Source: Trichoplusia ni | Lineage: Eukaryota; Arthropoda; Insecta; Lepidoptera; Noctuidae | Assembly (NCBI RefSeq): GCF_003590095.1 | Contig: NC_039500.1 | Coordinates: forward strand, 3,844,001 to 3,908,000 | Direction: 5' to 3' | DNA: 64,000 bases | In this document: positions 47,101-59,200 of the stretch, in pieces | Position numbering within the stretch: the stretch's first letter is position 1 | Layout: each line of letters begins with the position of its first letter | The notes under the pieces: model-generated | What the model was told of the DNA's origin: nothing | Database searches by the model: none | Seen by the model: the letters and a program-made list of their open reading frames with translations, nothing else | Made by a program: the position numbers and the translations under genes

Positions 47101-48804
47101 AACACAATGAGAAACACAGATAATAATATAATTTAAGGTCATTGCTCTAGTCTTGAGTATAAGGAAATAAATAACCAAACAAACATTATCAATTCAGTTA
47201 CTTAGCCATATTTTATACTGAAGTATTTGGGATTAAAGTTTGGAGGTAAAAGTTTTAAAATTGACAACTTTACACTGTGTATTAAGTAAAGTTTTTCAAA
47301 CTGTGATAAAAATACAGTTTTTATTCTTTTCATAGCTGCTTTTGTTGTTATTATTATAGCATTCAATATTTTACGTAAATTTTAAGCAATTCAAGATCTT
47401 TACTGACATTATTTATAATTATTTATTTCATCATCATCATCATCTCAGCCTATCACCGTCCACTGCTGAACGTAGGCCTCCCCCAAAGAGCGCAAGCCAA
47501 ATTACTTATTTAGGTATATCAAATTCCCTCAAACATTTACAAGGAAAATGATAATATTAGGTCTATTTTATTTTTGTAGGGATAATCATAGGTATATAAT
47601 ACAACAACAAATGTATTTAATACAACTTAATCCCATGGATTTTTGGATTTTGAGGTTTTCTATTATTTATTGAGCATTAATCATTCTTTTATTTTATATT
47701 GGTATCTTTACTTTTTTTATGTACATTACTCAAGTTTTGTGTCATGTTAGACCATTTAGTGCCAATTTATGTGACCTTCACCACTTCAGAGTTTAATTGT
47801 TATATTTTTTGCTGAACTTATTTATAGGTATGTAACAGTGTGGAAATTTATTTGCTTACTTATTTTGTTGGATTCAAGGGCATGTAAACTCTTGAGGAAA
47901 TTGTTTTTTTTTTTGTATAATATAACTATGTGTGTTTATGATGAAATATAGAGCAAAGTTATTAGTCAGCATAAACTTAACATACAACATAATCACCTAC
48001 TAGAATTTGTGCTTTTTAACATGAATTAATGAATATGAAGTTAAAGTTTTTAAATATTGTTTTACTGAATGATTAGCTGTGCCTTATCTTTTGTAATAGG
48101 TGATATGTTTTGTAAGTAAATGAGTATTTCTATTAATGTAACAAATAGTTACCTGTCTGGGTGTTGTTTCTGTGCTGTGACGGACAGTATGTGGGCCTCA
48201 CTCCATTGGTCCCCCTCCAGGCAAGCCTCTACAGTCTCCCCAACAAAGTACCTGTCCCTCACAAAATTGAACACATCCTCAGTCATCTCAGCAAAGGAAC
48301 ACCTCTTAGTCTGCATTGCAAGGAACAGTATTGGTATACGGAGCTCCATTGGAAAGTCTTTCAAAGCTCTCCTCGCTGCCTTCTCACTTTGTAAAGCCTC
48401 TGAGTATGTCAAATTATTCTTCCCTGTCATCTCACATGTCCACACCATGGAGTTAACAAGAATGATTCTTTCACAGTATTCCCTGTAAACAAACATTCAA
48501 CAAACATAATTCAATAATGATAAAAATTATGACGCGAATGACAGAAATAGCGAAATATTGTGTCACGCTCGCGTTGTTGCGCGACCCGCCGCGCGCTGAC
48601 AATGCCAACGGTCCCCGTAAACTGATAACTACATTTTAACGTAAGAATTTCGCAAAAATTCGGCGTTTATTATGTTTTTTATCACACTCACTCATAATCT
48701 TTGAATATCTCATCGGTGATCTCGCAGTGGAAGACTTCATCATCATCCCTGAGGTACTCCGACGCCTTTGATTTCTCAAATGCTTTCCTTTTTAACAGAG
48801 GCAT
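32136..48804 (-). CDS. Acf: Acf1/BAZ1A, large subunit of ISWI remodellers ACF and CHRAC
   Basis: Nuclear partner of the ISWI ATPase in nucleosome spacing. Exons (high to low): 48692-48804, 48153-48482, 46037-46235, 45632-45866, 45127-45329, 44586-44871, 44174-44315, 43481-43650, 43200-43324, 42760-42994, 42279-42446, 41820-41998, 40601-40783, 39928-40095, 39439-39571, 38958-39173, 38388-38662, 37791-37903, 37256-37428, 36569-36652, 35246-35357, 34812-34891, 34495-34640, 34135-34298, 32136-32304. Total 4401 nt, 1466 aa (Drosophila Acf about 1476). Domains: WAC about 22-125; charged coiled region about 280-360; DDT about 378-440; PHD1 1088-1132; PHD2 1169-1210; bromodomain about 1325-1420 with the acetyl-lysine asparagine N1403 in CYTYN. 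Two PHD fingers plus bromodomain match the insect form. Introns 8 and 11 have GC donors, the only choices that keep frame. The nuclear tail ends KRARLC. Confidence 0.96.
32390..33933. mobile_element. hAT-like non-autonomous element, 1544 bp
   Basis: Starts CAGGGACCGGCCGG and ends TTGTCCGGTCCCTG, inverted ends of about 10 bp. TATCTGAG flanks both sides (32382-32389 and 33934-33941), a perfect 8-bp target duplication as made by hAT transposases. Subterminal regions carry many copies of GTTACC/GGTAAC and palindromes such as GGGGTTAACCCC. The interior is very AT-rich with no transposase. It lies in the last Acf1 intron and has a Helitron fragment nested in it. Confidence 0.85.
33360..33554 (+). 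mobile_element. Helitron-type fragment, copy 2, nested in the hAT-like element
   Basis: Shares GTTCAATAGACCA, AACTAATAGGAGCGAAGAT and the 3' end GGACGAAGTCGCAGGCAACA then GCTAG with the copy at 22779. The 5' end is not recognisable. Confidence 0.65.
36474..36496 (+). repeat. GA microsatellite
   Basis: AGTGAGAGAGAGAGAGAGGG tract in Acf1 intron 20. Confidence 0.7.
37022..37085 (-). repeat. SINE remnant (tRNA-like head)
   Basis: TTTGTCCTACGCGGGGATCG then AACCCGTG is a reversed B-box region; GACGTGGTGACCTT is the reversed A-box side. In Acf1 intron 19. Confidence 0.5.
40294..40534 (+). mobile_element. MITE with TTACCGGCACGGATCTTGAG ends, copy 2
   Basis: Left TTACCGGCACGGATCTTGAG and right TCAAGATCCGTGCCGG are inverted repeats; the interior matches 8522-8757 in reverse orientation. 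In Acf1 intron 13. Confidence 0.7.
40901..41708. mobile_element. 808-bp element bounded by perfect 21-bp inverted repeats
   Basis: 40901-40921 (GGGTTGATACGACGGAGGGG then C) is the exact reverse complement of 41688-41708. No convincing target duplication and no long open frame were found, so the superfamily is unknown. Lies in Acf1 intron 12. The interior also has the 13-bp palindrome CGTATAGTATACG at 41661-41673. Confidence 0.65.
44400..44440 (+). repeat. Non-LTR retrotransposon 3'-end fragment
   Basis: GGAAGAGGTCTATGCCCAGC then AGTGGGATGTATAT is a common lepidopteran repeat end; related to 47410-47500. In Acf1 intron 6. Confidence 0.5.
46470..46522. repeat. Hairpin-forming repeat
   Basis: CCCCACAAAAC and GTTTTGTGAGG form a near-perfect stem, with an inner AACC/GGTT pair. 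Probably a worn transposon core. Confidence 0.4.
47410..47500 (-). repeat. Non-LTR retrotransposon 3'-end fragment with ATG-repeat tail
   Basis: On the minus strand GGGGGAGGCCTACGTTCAGC then AGTGGACGGTGATAGGCTGA is followed by an ATG trinucleotide repeat, the usual tail of this family. Confidence 0.55.
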
Positions 48805-49379
48805 GTTGAGAGTTCGCGGGTCACTACGGTGGGAAAACGCTTATAAGTCCGTTTTAACTTATCACTTGTGTTGAATATCACTTAACTTTGTACGGCGCAT
48901 CTATTTCTACGTTCCATTGAATAGTACATTAGGAAATTGATACGTTTTGTAAAATATTTCGAGCGAAAAATGTTGCGTGGTTTCGGTTGACAAGCCAAAA
49001 AACGGCGCGCTGAGGCGCTTCTTTTTACGCCAGAAACATATGAACTGGGTTAACGTAGTATGCAAAATTCTACTAAATTAGTAAGAATCTAATCTAGGCT
49101 TAGTTTTAAATTCATATTGAAAAGTAAAGAATAAAAGCGCGAATTTATAATATTTAATGTGAAGTAATTAAACAACTGTTTAATCGGTTATGAAAATTAA
49201 ATAGGTACTTGGTCAATCAATCTAATTGGTTGATAGGATTCTAGCCGCACTTCAAAACGCTTAAACTTTAGCACAAGGTAAGGCACGCAGAAAAGTAGTT
49301 AAGTCCAATGGAGAAGTGCAAGTTGGTGTTGCATATCTTGAGGGTTCCTTATAATTAATAACAAATACTATATAATTAA

Positions 49380-49583
49380 TTAGCTGTTGCCCGCGACTTC
49401 GTCCGCGTGGTTAGAAGATTTAAGTTATGATTTATATCTGCCCTGTTTATTCCACATTTTCAATTGTACCTTCGCTCCTATTAGTCGCAGGGTTATGGTA
49501 AACAGCCTAAAACCTTCAATTTGAACCAGTAGTTCAAACAAACAAACTCTTCAGCTTTTTATGTATATTAGTATTAGTATAGA
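49380..49583 (-). mobile_element. Helitron-type element, copy 3
   Basis: On the minus strand it starts TCTATACTAATACTAATATA and ends GGACGAAGTCGCGGGCAACA then GCTAA, a CTRR end. The interior matches copies 1 and 2 (CTGCGACTAATAGGAGCGAAG region). Confidence 0.65.
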
Positions 49584-49599
49584 AGTATAGATAACAATA

Positions 49600-49925
49600 T
49601 TAACAATACTACAGAAACAATAAAGCCGGACTGCCAATTTTGAGGGTGGATTTACTTGTCACGCAAAAACAAAATTGAAAATTTTCCACTACCTTATTTT
49701 CATGCAACGTTGCTCAACTACGATATTTATTTTTAGAGTTTTTGCCATAGTGGCAAAAGCATTACATCTGAGAAAATTTCTACTGCGCTTTCACGGTTCA
49801 TGAGATACAGCTTGGAGACAGACCGACGGATAGACAGCGGTGCGTAGTGATAGAGATAAAAGTACATGTTACGAAATTGAGTAAACTTAACGGCGAGAAA
49901 TCGATTGAATCGAACTGCGATTGAT
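49600..49925. repeat. Degraded interspersed repeat (GGTTCATGAGATA family)
   Basis: CACGGTTCATGAGATACAGC then TTGGAGACAGACCGACGG match the repeat at 9150-9310. No intact ends. Confidence 0.4.
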
Positions 49926-50216
49926 TTTTTGTCTACTTTCATTGTATGTTATTGACAACGTGTTCATTAAGTTTTCATGGTAGAATTAGTGGATTACAAT
50001 TTGGTGCGCTCGCTCAGACCATAATTTTAAGCGCTGCGTTCAAGAAAAGATTTAGACATAAAATAATTTGCGAACGCATTTGAAATAGCGAATGTCAATT
50101 TGTCAAACAATTTGCGATTGTAGCGGCTTATTGACATCATGAAAATGTTTTATTTTAGTGAATATTGAAAGAAACATTGAATTTATGTTGTACAGTGATT
50201 ATTGTATCTGGTTAAA

Positions 50217-53200
50217 ATGCCGAAGGAACAGTATCGAGAGACCTATGTAGGGAGAAAGATGTAAGTAAGGTTATGTTTACTTCATCATATGGTTTTAAAA
50301 ATAATGTTAAAATGAATTTTAGGTTTATTTACAAGCAAAAAGTAATTAAAAATGTGTTTATTATTATAGAAGCCGTATTTTCTTTCTCAGGGATATTTTT
50401 TTGTTAGTTAAAAAGGCTACATTTAAAACATTTTTGATGTTTTAATGAATCATATGTGAATGTTTTGCAGATCTCATGTGACATTCAATGTGGACAGCGC
50501 GTCAGCTATCCAGCAGGCGGCGCACATCCAGGTCATCACAAAGAACCTATACGCTCAGGATGGACAGCGGGTGCCGGCCGCCTACGGAGTGCTGGACCGG
50601 AGAATGGTAAGGACATGATTCAGGGAGAAGGATCTTTCGAGCTTTCTAAATTTTATATTTGAGCAGAGTATGACCATTGAATGTGTTGTTTGGGTTTTAA
50701 ATAGGGGAGAGGGATGATGGTAACCTGTGCCATGCAGTGTCACATCATAATTTTCTTCAAATCCAAAGTATTTTTAATTTTTTTATTCATACTTATTGTA
50801 AAGTATAGACTATAAGAGTATTCTGTTATCTGTGGTAAAAGACACCTAGTGTAAAACTTGTGTACTAAATATATATAGTTTCCGTATCCAACATGGACCG
50901 TTACTCATTTCTTTATAAACCCTCAATAAATCAATAATCACCACGTTACATGGTGTCAGAATTGCTAATAAACGTGCAAAATAAAAGAAAATATATGAAA
51001 AAGCTGTAAAATGGCTACGAACGACGCAGTATCCGGAATAAGTCAATGAACTTCCCACAGAACTACAACACTATTTTAACTTTAAAGAAGAATTGAGTTA
51101 TCACAAAGGAATAATTTTCAAAGGAAATAAAATTGTAGTACCAAAATCACAGATCCCTAAAATGCTAAAGAATATTCATCAAGGACATGCAGGTATACAC
51201 AGCTGTTTAAGAAGAGCACGACAAATTCTCTACTGGAAGGGACAATATGATGATATCATAAAACTAGTTAAAACCTGCTCTGTCTGTGAACAAACACAAA
51301 AAGACAATATTAAAGATATAGTGCTAATTAAAAAGATTCCTACACTTCCATGGCAAATAGTTGCATCTGATCTATTTGAATTAAAAGGAAAAACTTACCT
51401 TGTAATCTGTGACAGCTACTCTGGTTATTTAGATTTTCAACAGCTAAAAGGTCAGTCTTCATATGAAGTTATAGAACAACTGAAAAGATGGTTTGCTGTA
51501 CATGGAATACCCGAAGAGCTACAAACTGACAATGGAACACAATACATGTCTAGAGAATTCAAAATCTTTCAAAAAGAGTGGAAATTTAACCATGTCACAT
51601 CCAGTCCACATCACCATCAAGGCAACGGGCTCGCCGAAAAAGCAGTTCAAGTAGCCAAGAACATATTGAAAAAATGTAGGATTGACAAGTCCGACGTTCA
51701 ACTAGCTTTATTAAACTGGAGAAATACACCAAGAAATGATATTTTAGGTTCACCGAACCAACGGCTATACAGCAGAATAACCAGATCTCCATTACCTATA
51801 AAAGACAGTAACCTGAAACCAAAAATAATGCAAGGCGTCACAGCTGAACTAAAACGATTAAGAGAACAACAAGCCATTTACAGTAATAAGCACACTAAAA
51901 GACCAGACCATTTTGAAATTAATGAAAAAGTCAGACACAAAGTTGCTCATCGCCACTGGGAAGGGCCAGAGTGATAGAAAAGCCTGAAGGTCTACCGAGA
52001 TCCGTAATCATTCAAACTGATCAAGGCCAAATCCTACGTAGAAACTTCAGTCATCTGCACAAGACACAAGCAGACATTACTAGCAACAGAGTGGTAGTCC
52101 CTGAAACTAAATACACAGATGAACCAGCAGTACAACAGGTTCCAGCACAAGAACAATCACCAGCTGTTCCTAAGTCACTCCCAGCATCAACAAGCTCGTC
52201 ACCAAACACTTCTAATCATTCGCAGAAGTCAGACATGGCTCAACCAGCGACAGCACTAAGAACATCAAGATTTGGTAGAATAATTAAACCAGTAAATAGA
52301 CTTGATCTTTAACAATACTCAAATTAGTTATTAAATATTATTTTATAAGTTATATTATGTTGTGCTGTGCAATTTATGATTATAGGTAATTAGTTAAGTA
52401 TTAATATAATAGTATGTTTAGAAAACAATGTTTTTAGTTTACAAAGAAAGGGAGATGTAAAGTATAGACTATAAGAGTATTCTGTTATCTGTGGTAAAAG
52501 ACACCTAGTGTAAAACTTGTGTACTAAATATATATAGTTTCCGTATCCAACATGGACCGTTACTCATTTCTTTATAAACCCTCAATAAATCAATAATCAC
52601 CACGTTACACTTATTACCATTAAAAGATATGCTATTTTTTTTAATGATAAGCTGCCATAATAATTTTAAATATATTTTTGTCTATGTTTTGTATAAAGCA
52701 GGACAGTACAGAGCAACATTTAATCATGTATTGAATTCTAGGGTACAAACCAAAAGGATGCCAACTGTGAGACATGTGGGCTGGGTTTGGCCGAGTGTGT
52801 TGGGCACTACGGGTACATAGAGCTGGCTCTCCCCGTCTTCCATGTTGGCTACTTCAGATCCATCATCACTATACTGCAGACAATTTGTAAAGTAAGTTCT
52901 CACTGAGTTATTCTGTACCAATAATAAATTTTTATGAATTATATTTTCAAGATATATTGCAACTTTTTTTTTACCAGGTTTGTGCAAAAGTTATGTTAGC
53001 AGAACCATTAAAGAAATCATTTCGGCGAAAATTCATGAATCCGGAGCTCTCCTACTTGCACAAGAAGAATCTCCGAGCTGCTGTCCTGAAAAAAGCCAAG
53101 ACCTGTAGCAAGTGTCCATACTGCGAGTCCTTAAATGGCATGGTGAAGAAGAGTTCAGCCGGGATATTGAAGATAGTTCACGAGAAGTACAGGGCTAAGA

Positions 53201-56200
53201 AACCTACGGACCCGTTAGTGAAGCGGGTGCTCAAGGACTTCCATGAAGCAAAGGAATCTAACAAGGAGTTGGCATCCATGATCAACAGTGGGCTTATTAT
53301 TGAGATGAGTCCGTTGGAGGTGGGTATCTTTACTATTCAAAGCATATAAACTATGGTCAATTCCTAAATACATTTTCTATTAAAAAAAGTGTAATTTTTT
53401 TTTAGTTTATATAGATTTCATAATTCCTCCCCTCCAATTATTAGTATTTTTGCCCCAGGTACTGAACTTGTTCCGTCGCATCCCTGACGAGGACATCGCC
53501 CTGCTGGGCATGAATCCGAAGCTGTCGCGGCCTGAGGACCTGATCCTCACGCGGCTGCCGGTACCGCCCCTCTGCATCAGACCCAGTGTGGTCTCCGAGA
53601 TAAAGGCTGGCACGTAAGTCTTGGATAGCGAAAGATTAATTTTCATGGTGATAGTATAGATTTTCTAAAAGCAAAAGTCGTCATTACAATGGAAATAATG
53701 CTAGTATCCCCCAGGTTTACATTCATATTGCAGGTTTGACAAAAAAAAGCATTTATTCTGCCCATAAACATTCGTCCCAAACAGCAATTTAATACACTAC
53801 ATGTTGCCAGTGTTGATTCAGTGTTGCAATTCCTTACTACGAGAGATGTTATTTTTTTAAAGAATAATAATAGTCAAGGTTCCAATGTGTGATACCAAAC
53901 TTAGTCTATGTTGTTGTGTAGCCCAAGTGTATAACTTAACTGATAACTCAATAACACTCCAACAAAAATCATCTACAGCAGTTTAGACAGATTACTAATA
54001 TACGTAATATAACAGCAACGAAGACGATCTAACGATGAAGCAGTCAGAGATCCTGCTCATCAACGACGTGATCTCCCGCCACATCGCGAGCGGCGGCAAG
54101 AGCGAGCTGGTGCAGGAGGACTGGGACTACCTGCAGCTGCACGCCGCGCTATACATCAACAGCGAGATGTCCGGGATACCGCTGTCCATGCAGGTATAGG
54201 AATATTTACCTGTCTGTCATTTTGCCGGAGGAATTTGAACTTTACTGCTCTAATAAAAGGGTTGTTTTTTGTTAGCTGTTGTCATCAGTTCATAGGATTT
54301 TTGTCAGAAGAATTTGAGCTCTATTGCGTTGAAACAAGGTTCGTTTTGTTAATTGCTGTTATTATTTGGAACATGTACGTTTTGAGGTTTAAGATGATCA
54401 ATGTTACCTCTATTTTTTTATCCTTTGTGATTCTGTGGTCATCAAAAATAATGTTCTCATTAGTTATAATTATTTGATAATTTAGACATTATTATTTCTA
54501 CTAGCCTAAGAAGCCTGGTCGCGGGCTGGTGCAGCGGCTGAAGGGCAAGCAGGGTCGCTTCCGCGGGAACCTCTCTGGCAAGCGCGTGGACTTCTCAAGC
54601 CGGACTGTCATCTCGCCGGACCCCAACCTGCAGATCCAAGAGGTACAACTAAAATGACGGCAATATTTCGGTTGAGTGTCACTTGGCTAGAGGTACCCAG
54701 TTACATGGGCTGTGGAGCCCTGGAGGCCTATCGCATCAGATTGCAGCTGATTGATTCTAAATCACTGAACTCTTGCAATCTATTTTGGATTTAGAACTTA
54801 CGCGTCATAAGGGATTTAACCCTTGGTTGTACAAATGTTTGTCCGACGCGTGGATCAAACTCACAATACGTCGCTCACAGTGTGTTTTTCCTGCTGAAAT
54901 ATACCACTCAGTTTCTACTAGCATCATCAGATGATATATGAACTTTTCGATTCTCCCTTCCTATAGGTGGGAGTACCAGTCCATGTCGCCAAGATCCTCA
55001 CATACCCGGAGCGGGTGTTCCCGGCCAACCTGCAGTGGCTGCGCAAGCTGGTCTGCAACGGGCCAGACCTGCACCCTGGCGCCAACTACGTGCAGCAGCG
55101 CGGCCTGAAACACAAGAAGTACCTGAAGTACGGAAACAGGGAGAAGATAGCGCAGGAACTTAAGGTACTTCCTTGAGGTTTGCTGTAAGAGAACCCAACT
55201 TCGGGTTAAACTCACCTTTGTTCATGAACTTTCCAAGAACATATTGTCCAAGTGTGTATTTTAGATACTTCTTCGGGGTGGTATTAACTTTTTTTTTTTT
55301 GTGTAGTGAGAGTGGAGATAATTATTTTGGATTTATATTGGGTAAAATGACCCAGTATTTGCTCTGGATAGAATCGCGAATGCAATAGGCCGTGTGTTTT
55401 TAAAGAGTTTTTTTAGACTTATTTGATATTGCGATCTCCTCTTGAAGTCGATAGTTCAAATTTGCTGGGATATACAAAATATGGCTTAAAAAATACAAAA
55501 CCCTATAAACCGAACTGTAAACTTGTATCAGAGTATGTCTGACTGGGTGTATGTTGTTGTGTCGTGCTCAGTGCGGCGACGTGGTGGAGCGCCACCTGGT
55601 GGACGGCGACGTGGTGCTGTTCAACCGCCAGCCCTCGCTGCACAAGCTGTCCATCATGTGCCACCGCGCCAAGGTGCAGCCGCAGAGGACCTTCAGGTAC
55701 TGACACTAACAACACTTAAAACTACAACTTTTGAAGAAAACTACATTGTCTGGACTTTAAAAGAAGCGATGATCCCTGAGTTTGTTTCGAGGTTTCTTGT
55801 CATGGTAGCCAGCAAGGAAATGTTGACTCCAGCTAGCTGAAGATATGACATATAAAAGTGATGATATCTTTTCTATTTACAGATTTTTTTTTGATTTCAT
55901 AATTACTAACTAGCCTAAGTTTCAGATAATTAGTTGTTTAAAAATTATGTTGCTGTTCTGTGCTTTTCAGCGTGTATTATATTTTTTTCTAAGTATTACT
56001 GTAATTTAATATCAAAGTCAAAATGAATATTAATCTTGTGTTTGTGAGGACGGTTGCGAGTGTGTGTAAGTATGTGTTTGTGTGTGTTTTTTAGGTCCTA
56101 CTATTAGTAGTATCTAAAACTCATATTAGTTATTGCTCTTACCATCTGATCTTCTATAGGTTCAACGAGTGCGTATGTACACCATACAACGCTGATTTCG

Positions 56201-59200
56201 ACGGTGATGAGATGAACATGCATCTGCCGCAGACGGAGGAGGCGCGGGCCGAGGCGCTCATACTTATGGGGGTAAGTAGTCATGTGTATTGACTGTTGTT
56301 GTTGTATTTGAATGTAAGAAAAGAGAAGGAAATTTGGGAAAAATTGATTGAGGAAGGCAGCATGACGCATAAAGCGGATGTATGAGTAATTTTTAAGGTG
56401 TCGTATCGAAGATTAAAGCAGAATCCTATTTGTAAGGCCCCGCTGTCTATCCGTCCGAGATGTGTTTCTGTTGCTAAGCTAAGTTATAGTTTGAAACTTA
56501 AGACATTTTTCCCGCGTTATTATAAACTCAGTTTGTTATTTGTATGTTTGTTTGTACTTCCGGTTCGATTTTTGTAACTCAATTTTGAGGCGCTGCCCGA
56601 TAAGGTAGCTGGCTGAAATTTTCAGGGTAGCTTCAAACCCGATCACAATGCAATTTACAATTATACAACTGTATCGATTTTGATAAGATTTTTTAAATCC
56701 TCTAGCTCTTTTTGTCTATATTTGTTATTTCAAATTTGTCACGTTTAACTCGGTGTTTGTCCGTCAGAACAAGTCGAACCTGGTGACGCCGCGCAACGGC
56801 GAGCTGCTGATCGCGGCCACGCAGGACTTCATCACGGGCGGCTACCTGCTGACGCAGCGCGACACGTTCCTGTCGCGCGGCGAGGCGGCGCAGCTGGCGG
56901 CGTGCCTGCTGGCCGGGCCCGACGCCGCGCTGCCGCTGCGCCTGCCGCCGCCCGCCATACTCAAGCCCAGACTGCTCTGGACCGGGAAGCAGATCTTCAG
57001 GTCACTATTCTAAACAGATTTTGAAAAAAGGGACTTAGACGAGAATGCACAAAGTGTTTGCCATAGTTTTATCCTAATTGATTTGTTTTTGTTTTTTACA
57101 GTTTGATAATGAAACCCAACGAAAAATGTGAAGTGAAAGCCAATTTGGAGGTTAAAGGCAAGAACTACACCGGGAACAAGGATATGTGTGTACAGGACTC
57201 GTGTGAGTATTACCTCATGTACACACTTTACATTGCTTCATCACCCTATTAAGGAACTAGACTTGTTATTGATAAGGTTTTACTGGCTGGTCATGTATAT
57301 ACTAAATTATGCTAATGTTCTAGTTATTAAGGTGTAAATAAACTATATATAATATATTATATTATAGTAAAAAAATCTATGATTTGATTCGAATTATCTG
57401 GACTAATTTTAATGAAAGTTTACGAGCATGTATGTAAATGAGGTGGTGCAAACGGTTACGTCAAATAATTGCTAGCCGATAGAGTAGATAGTTTAACTGT
57501 GTGAATTTTTCGCTATGCAAAAATAGCAAAAAAATTGATTCGGTTATGGACGAAATCCGATCAACAATAGAACTTTTGCCCTCTAAGTGAATACGGACTG
57601 ATAAACAATGCGTGAAGTATATGTTATGTTACAGATGTGATAATAAGGAACTCGGAGCTGCTGTGCGGGTCCATGGACAAGAGCACGCTGGGCTCGGGCA
57701 CCAAGAGCAGCATCTTCTACATCCTGCTGCGGGACTGGGGCGAGGAGTACGCCGTCAGGGGCATGTGGAGGTAACATGAGAACAGATTGAATGGCAGTTT
57801 GAATGATATTCAACCACAAGTAATATCGAGAATGCAGGACACTTTTCATCGGCTGTGCACCCTATATCATTTGGGACTGATAACTGATGACTAATTTCTA
57901 AAATCGTATTAATAGTTTTAGAGACCACGCACCTTCTTCTCGTTGTGAAACATATATTATAACTGCTCCACTCCTTTTAACGTAGCGTGATGGTGATGTC
58001 CTATATACATCTTCAATACATGGGCTATCTTACTCTGTAAGAATTTTTCAAATCTTACTAGTAGTCCTGAGATTAGCGCGTTCAAAGAAATAAACTCCTT
58101 AGCTTTATAATTTTAATCTAGATTACTTTCTCTCCTTATAGAAATTGAATGAAGTACCACAATGATAATATAAAACTTTGGGATATAGATTTAAACAGCA
58201 ATTTGTCTCTAGGTTAGCGCGGATGGCCTCCAGCTACATGATGAACAGAGGATTCAGTTTCGGCATCATCGACGTCACGCCCGGCAAGAAACTCATTGAG
58301 GCCAAGAACAAGCTACTGGAGTCTGGGTCAGTATGCAAACATATAGCCCTGGAACAGAAGCTATGCCTCATTAGATGAGAGAGGACTACACCCACCCTTA
58401 CGTCTAAATCGGTGTAGTAGTATTTCTGCTGTGCAATTTACAACTATAAAACAGTTGGTTCGATTTTGATAAAATTTGAATGGAGTAACATTTAAAACGT
58501 GGGTTTTTAGAATTTATAAATTTTTATTACAAATTATGGAATGCAATCAATAATTCTGTATTCAGTATTTAATAACGCGTACCAGTACTAATGCGTATCT
58601 ATCGGGATCTAGTTTCGATCGCAAACGCACTCTTTAATTATTCTTTTTGCTGTTTCGATCATATCCATCACAAAGGTAACTTATTGTTTTTTAACCTGTA
58701 TAATATTTGGCAAAAGGTTTGTGATGGGAACCTTTGGTAACCTTTGTCACATATTCTGTTGTTGTGTGTACGTAGTTACTCGAAGTGCGACGGCTACATC
58801 CTGGAGATGGAGAAGGGCACGCTGCAGTGCCAGCCCGGCTGCACCATGGAGGAGTCGCTGGAGGCCGTCATGCTCAGCGAGCTCAGCAGCATCAGGTATA
58901 CCAACAGCGGCAACAGCGGCAACTATATTATATTATTTATTATTATAAACTCACACACTATCCTTACCTAATACAATAGTGGTTAGCAAACACACAACAA
59001 ACAAAATAACTATTAACACACTTCAAAAATATACTTTCAAAACGAGCTCACTTGTTCAAAATGAAATCATTTATTCTTAAAATAAGATATTTTATCACTT
59101 TAACATGTCGTTTTTGAGAAAGCTGGAGACCCTGAGAAGAAATGTGGAAACAATCTCAAAGGTCTCTTTTAAAGTCAAGACAATTTTAAAATGCGAGTTA

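Larger units (their letters stand above)
46236..48152 (-). other. Acf1 intron 2 (1.9 kb)
   Basis: AT-rich. Holds a GTTTTGTGAGG-type hairpin repeat (46470-46522) and a retrotransposon-end fragment (47410-47500). No coding exon seen, and exons 2 and 3 join in frame. Confidence 0.55.
48805..50216. promoter_or_regulatory. Divergent intergenic region between Acf1 and Polr3a
   Basis: 1.4 kb between start codons, so both promoters lie here. It contains a Helitron-type element (49380-49583) and a degraded repeat (49600-49925), leaving roughly 570 bp on the Acf1 side and 290 bp on the Polr3a side as candidate promoters. No TATA box is clear on either side. Confidence 0.5.
50797..52609 (+). mobile_element. 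Internally deleted Ty3/gypsy-type LTR retrotransposon
   Basis: 1813 bp in Polr3a intron 2, same orientation as the gene. Two 154-bp LTRs are identical over their length, begin TGTAAAG and end GTTACA, and CTTAT (50792-50796, 52610-52614) is a 5-bp target duplication. TGGTGTCAGAAT right after the 5' LTR is the likely primer-binding site; AAAGAAAGGGAGA before the 3' LTR is the polypurine tract. The interior is only 1505 bp and keeps the integrase region; gag beyond its first codons, protease, reverse transcriptase and RNase H are missing. Identical LTRs indicate a recent insertion that must have been mobilised in trans. Confidence 0.93.

Noticed and set aside
51519..51792. Minus-strand frames inside the LTR element
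   Set aside because: Antisense to the integrase, which explains the open frame.
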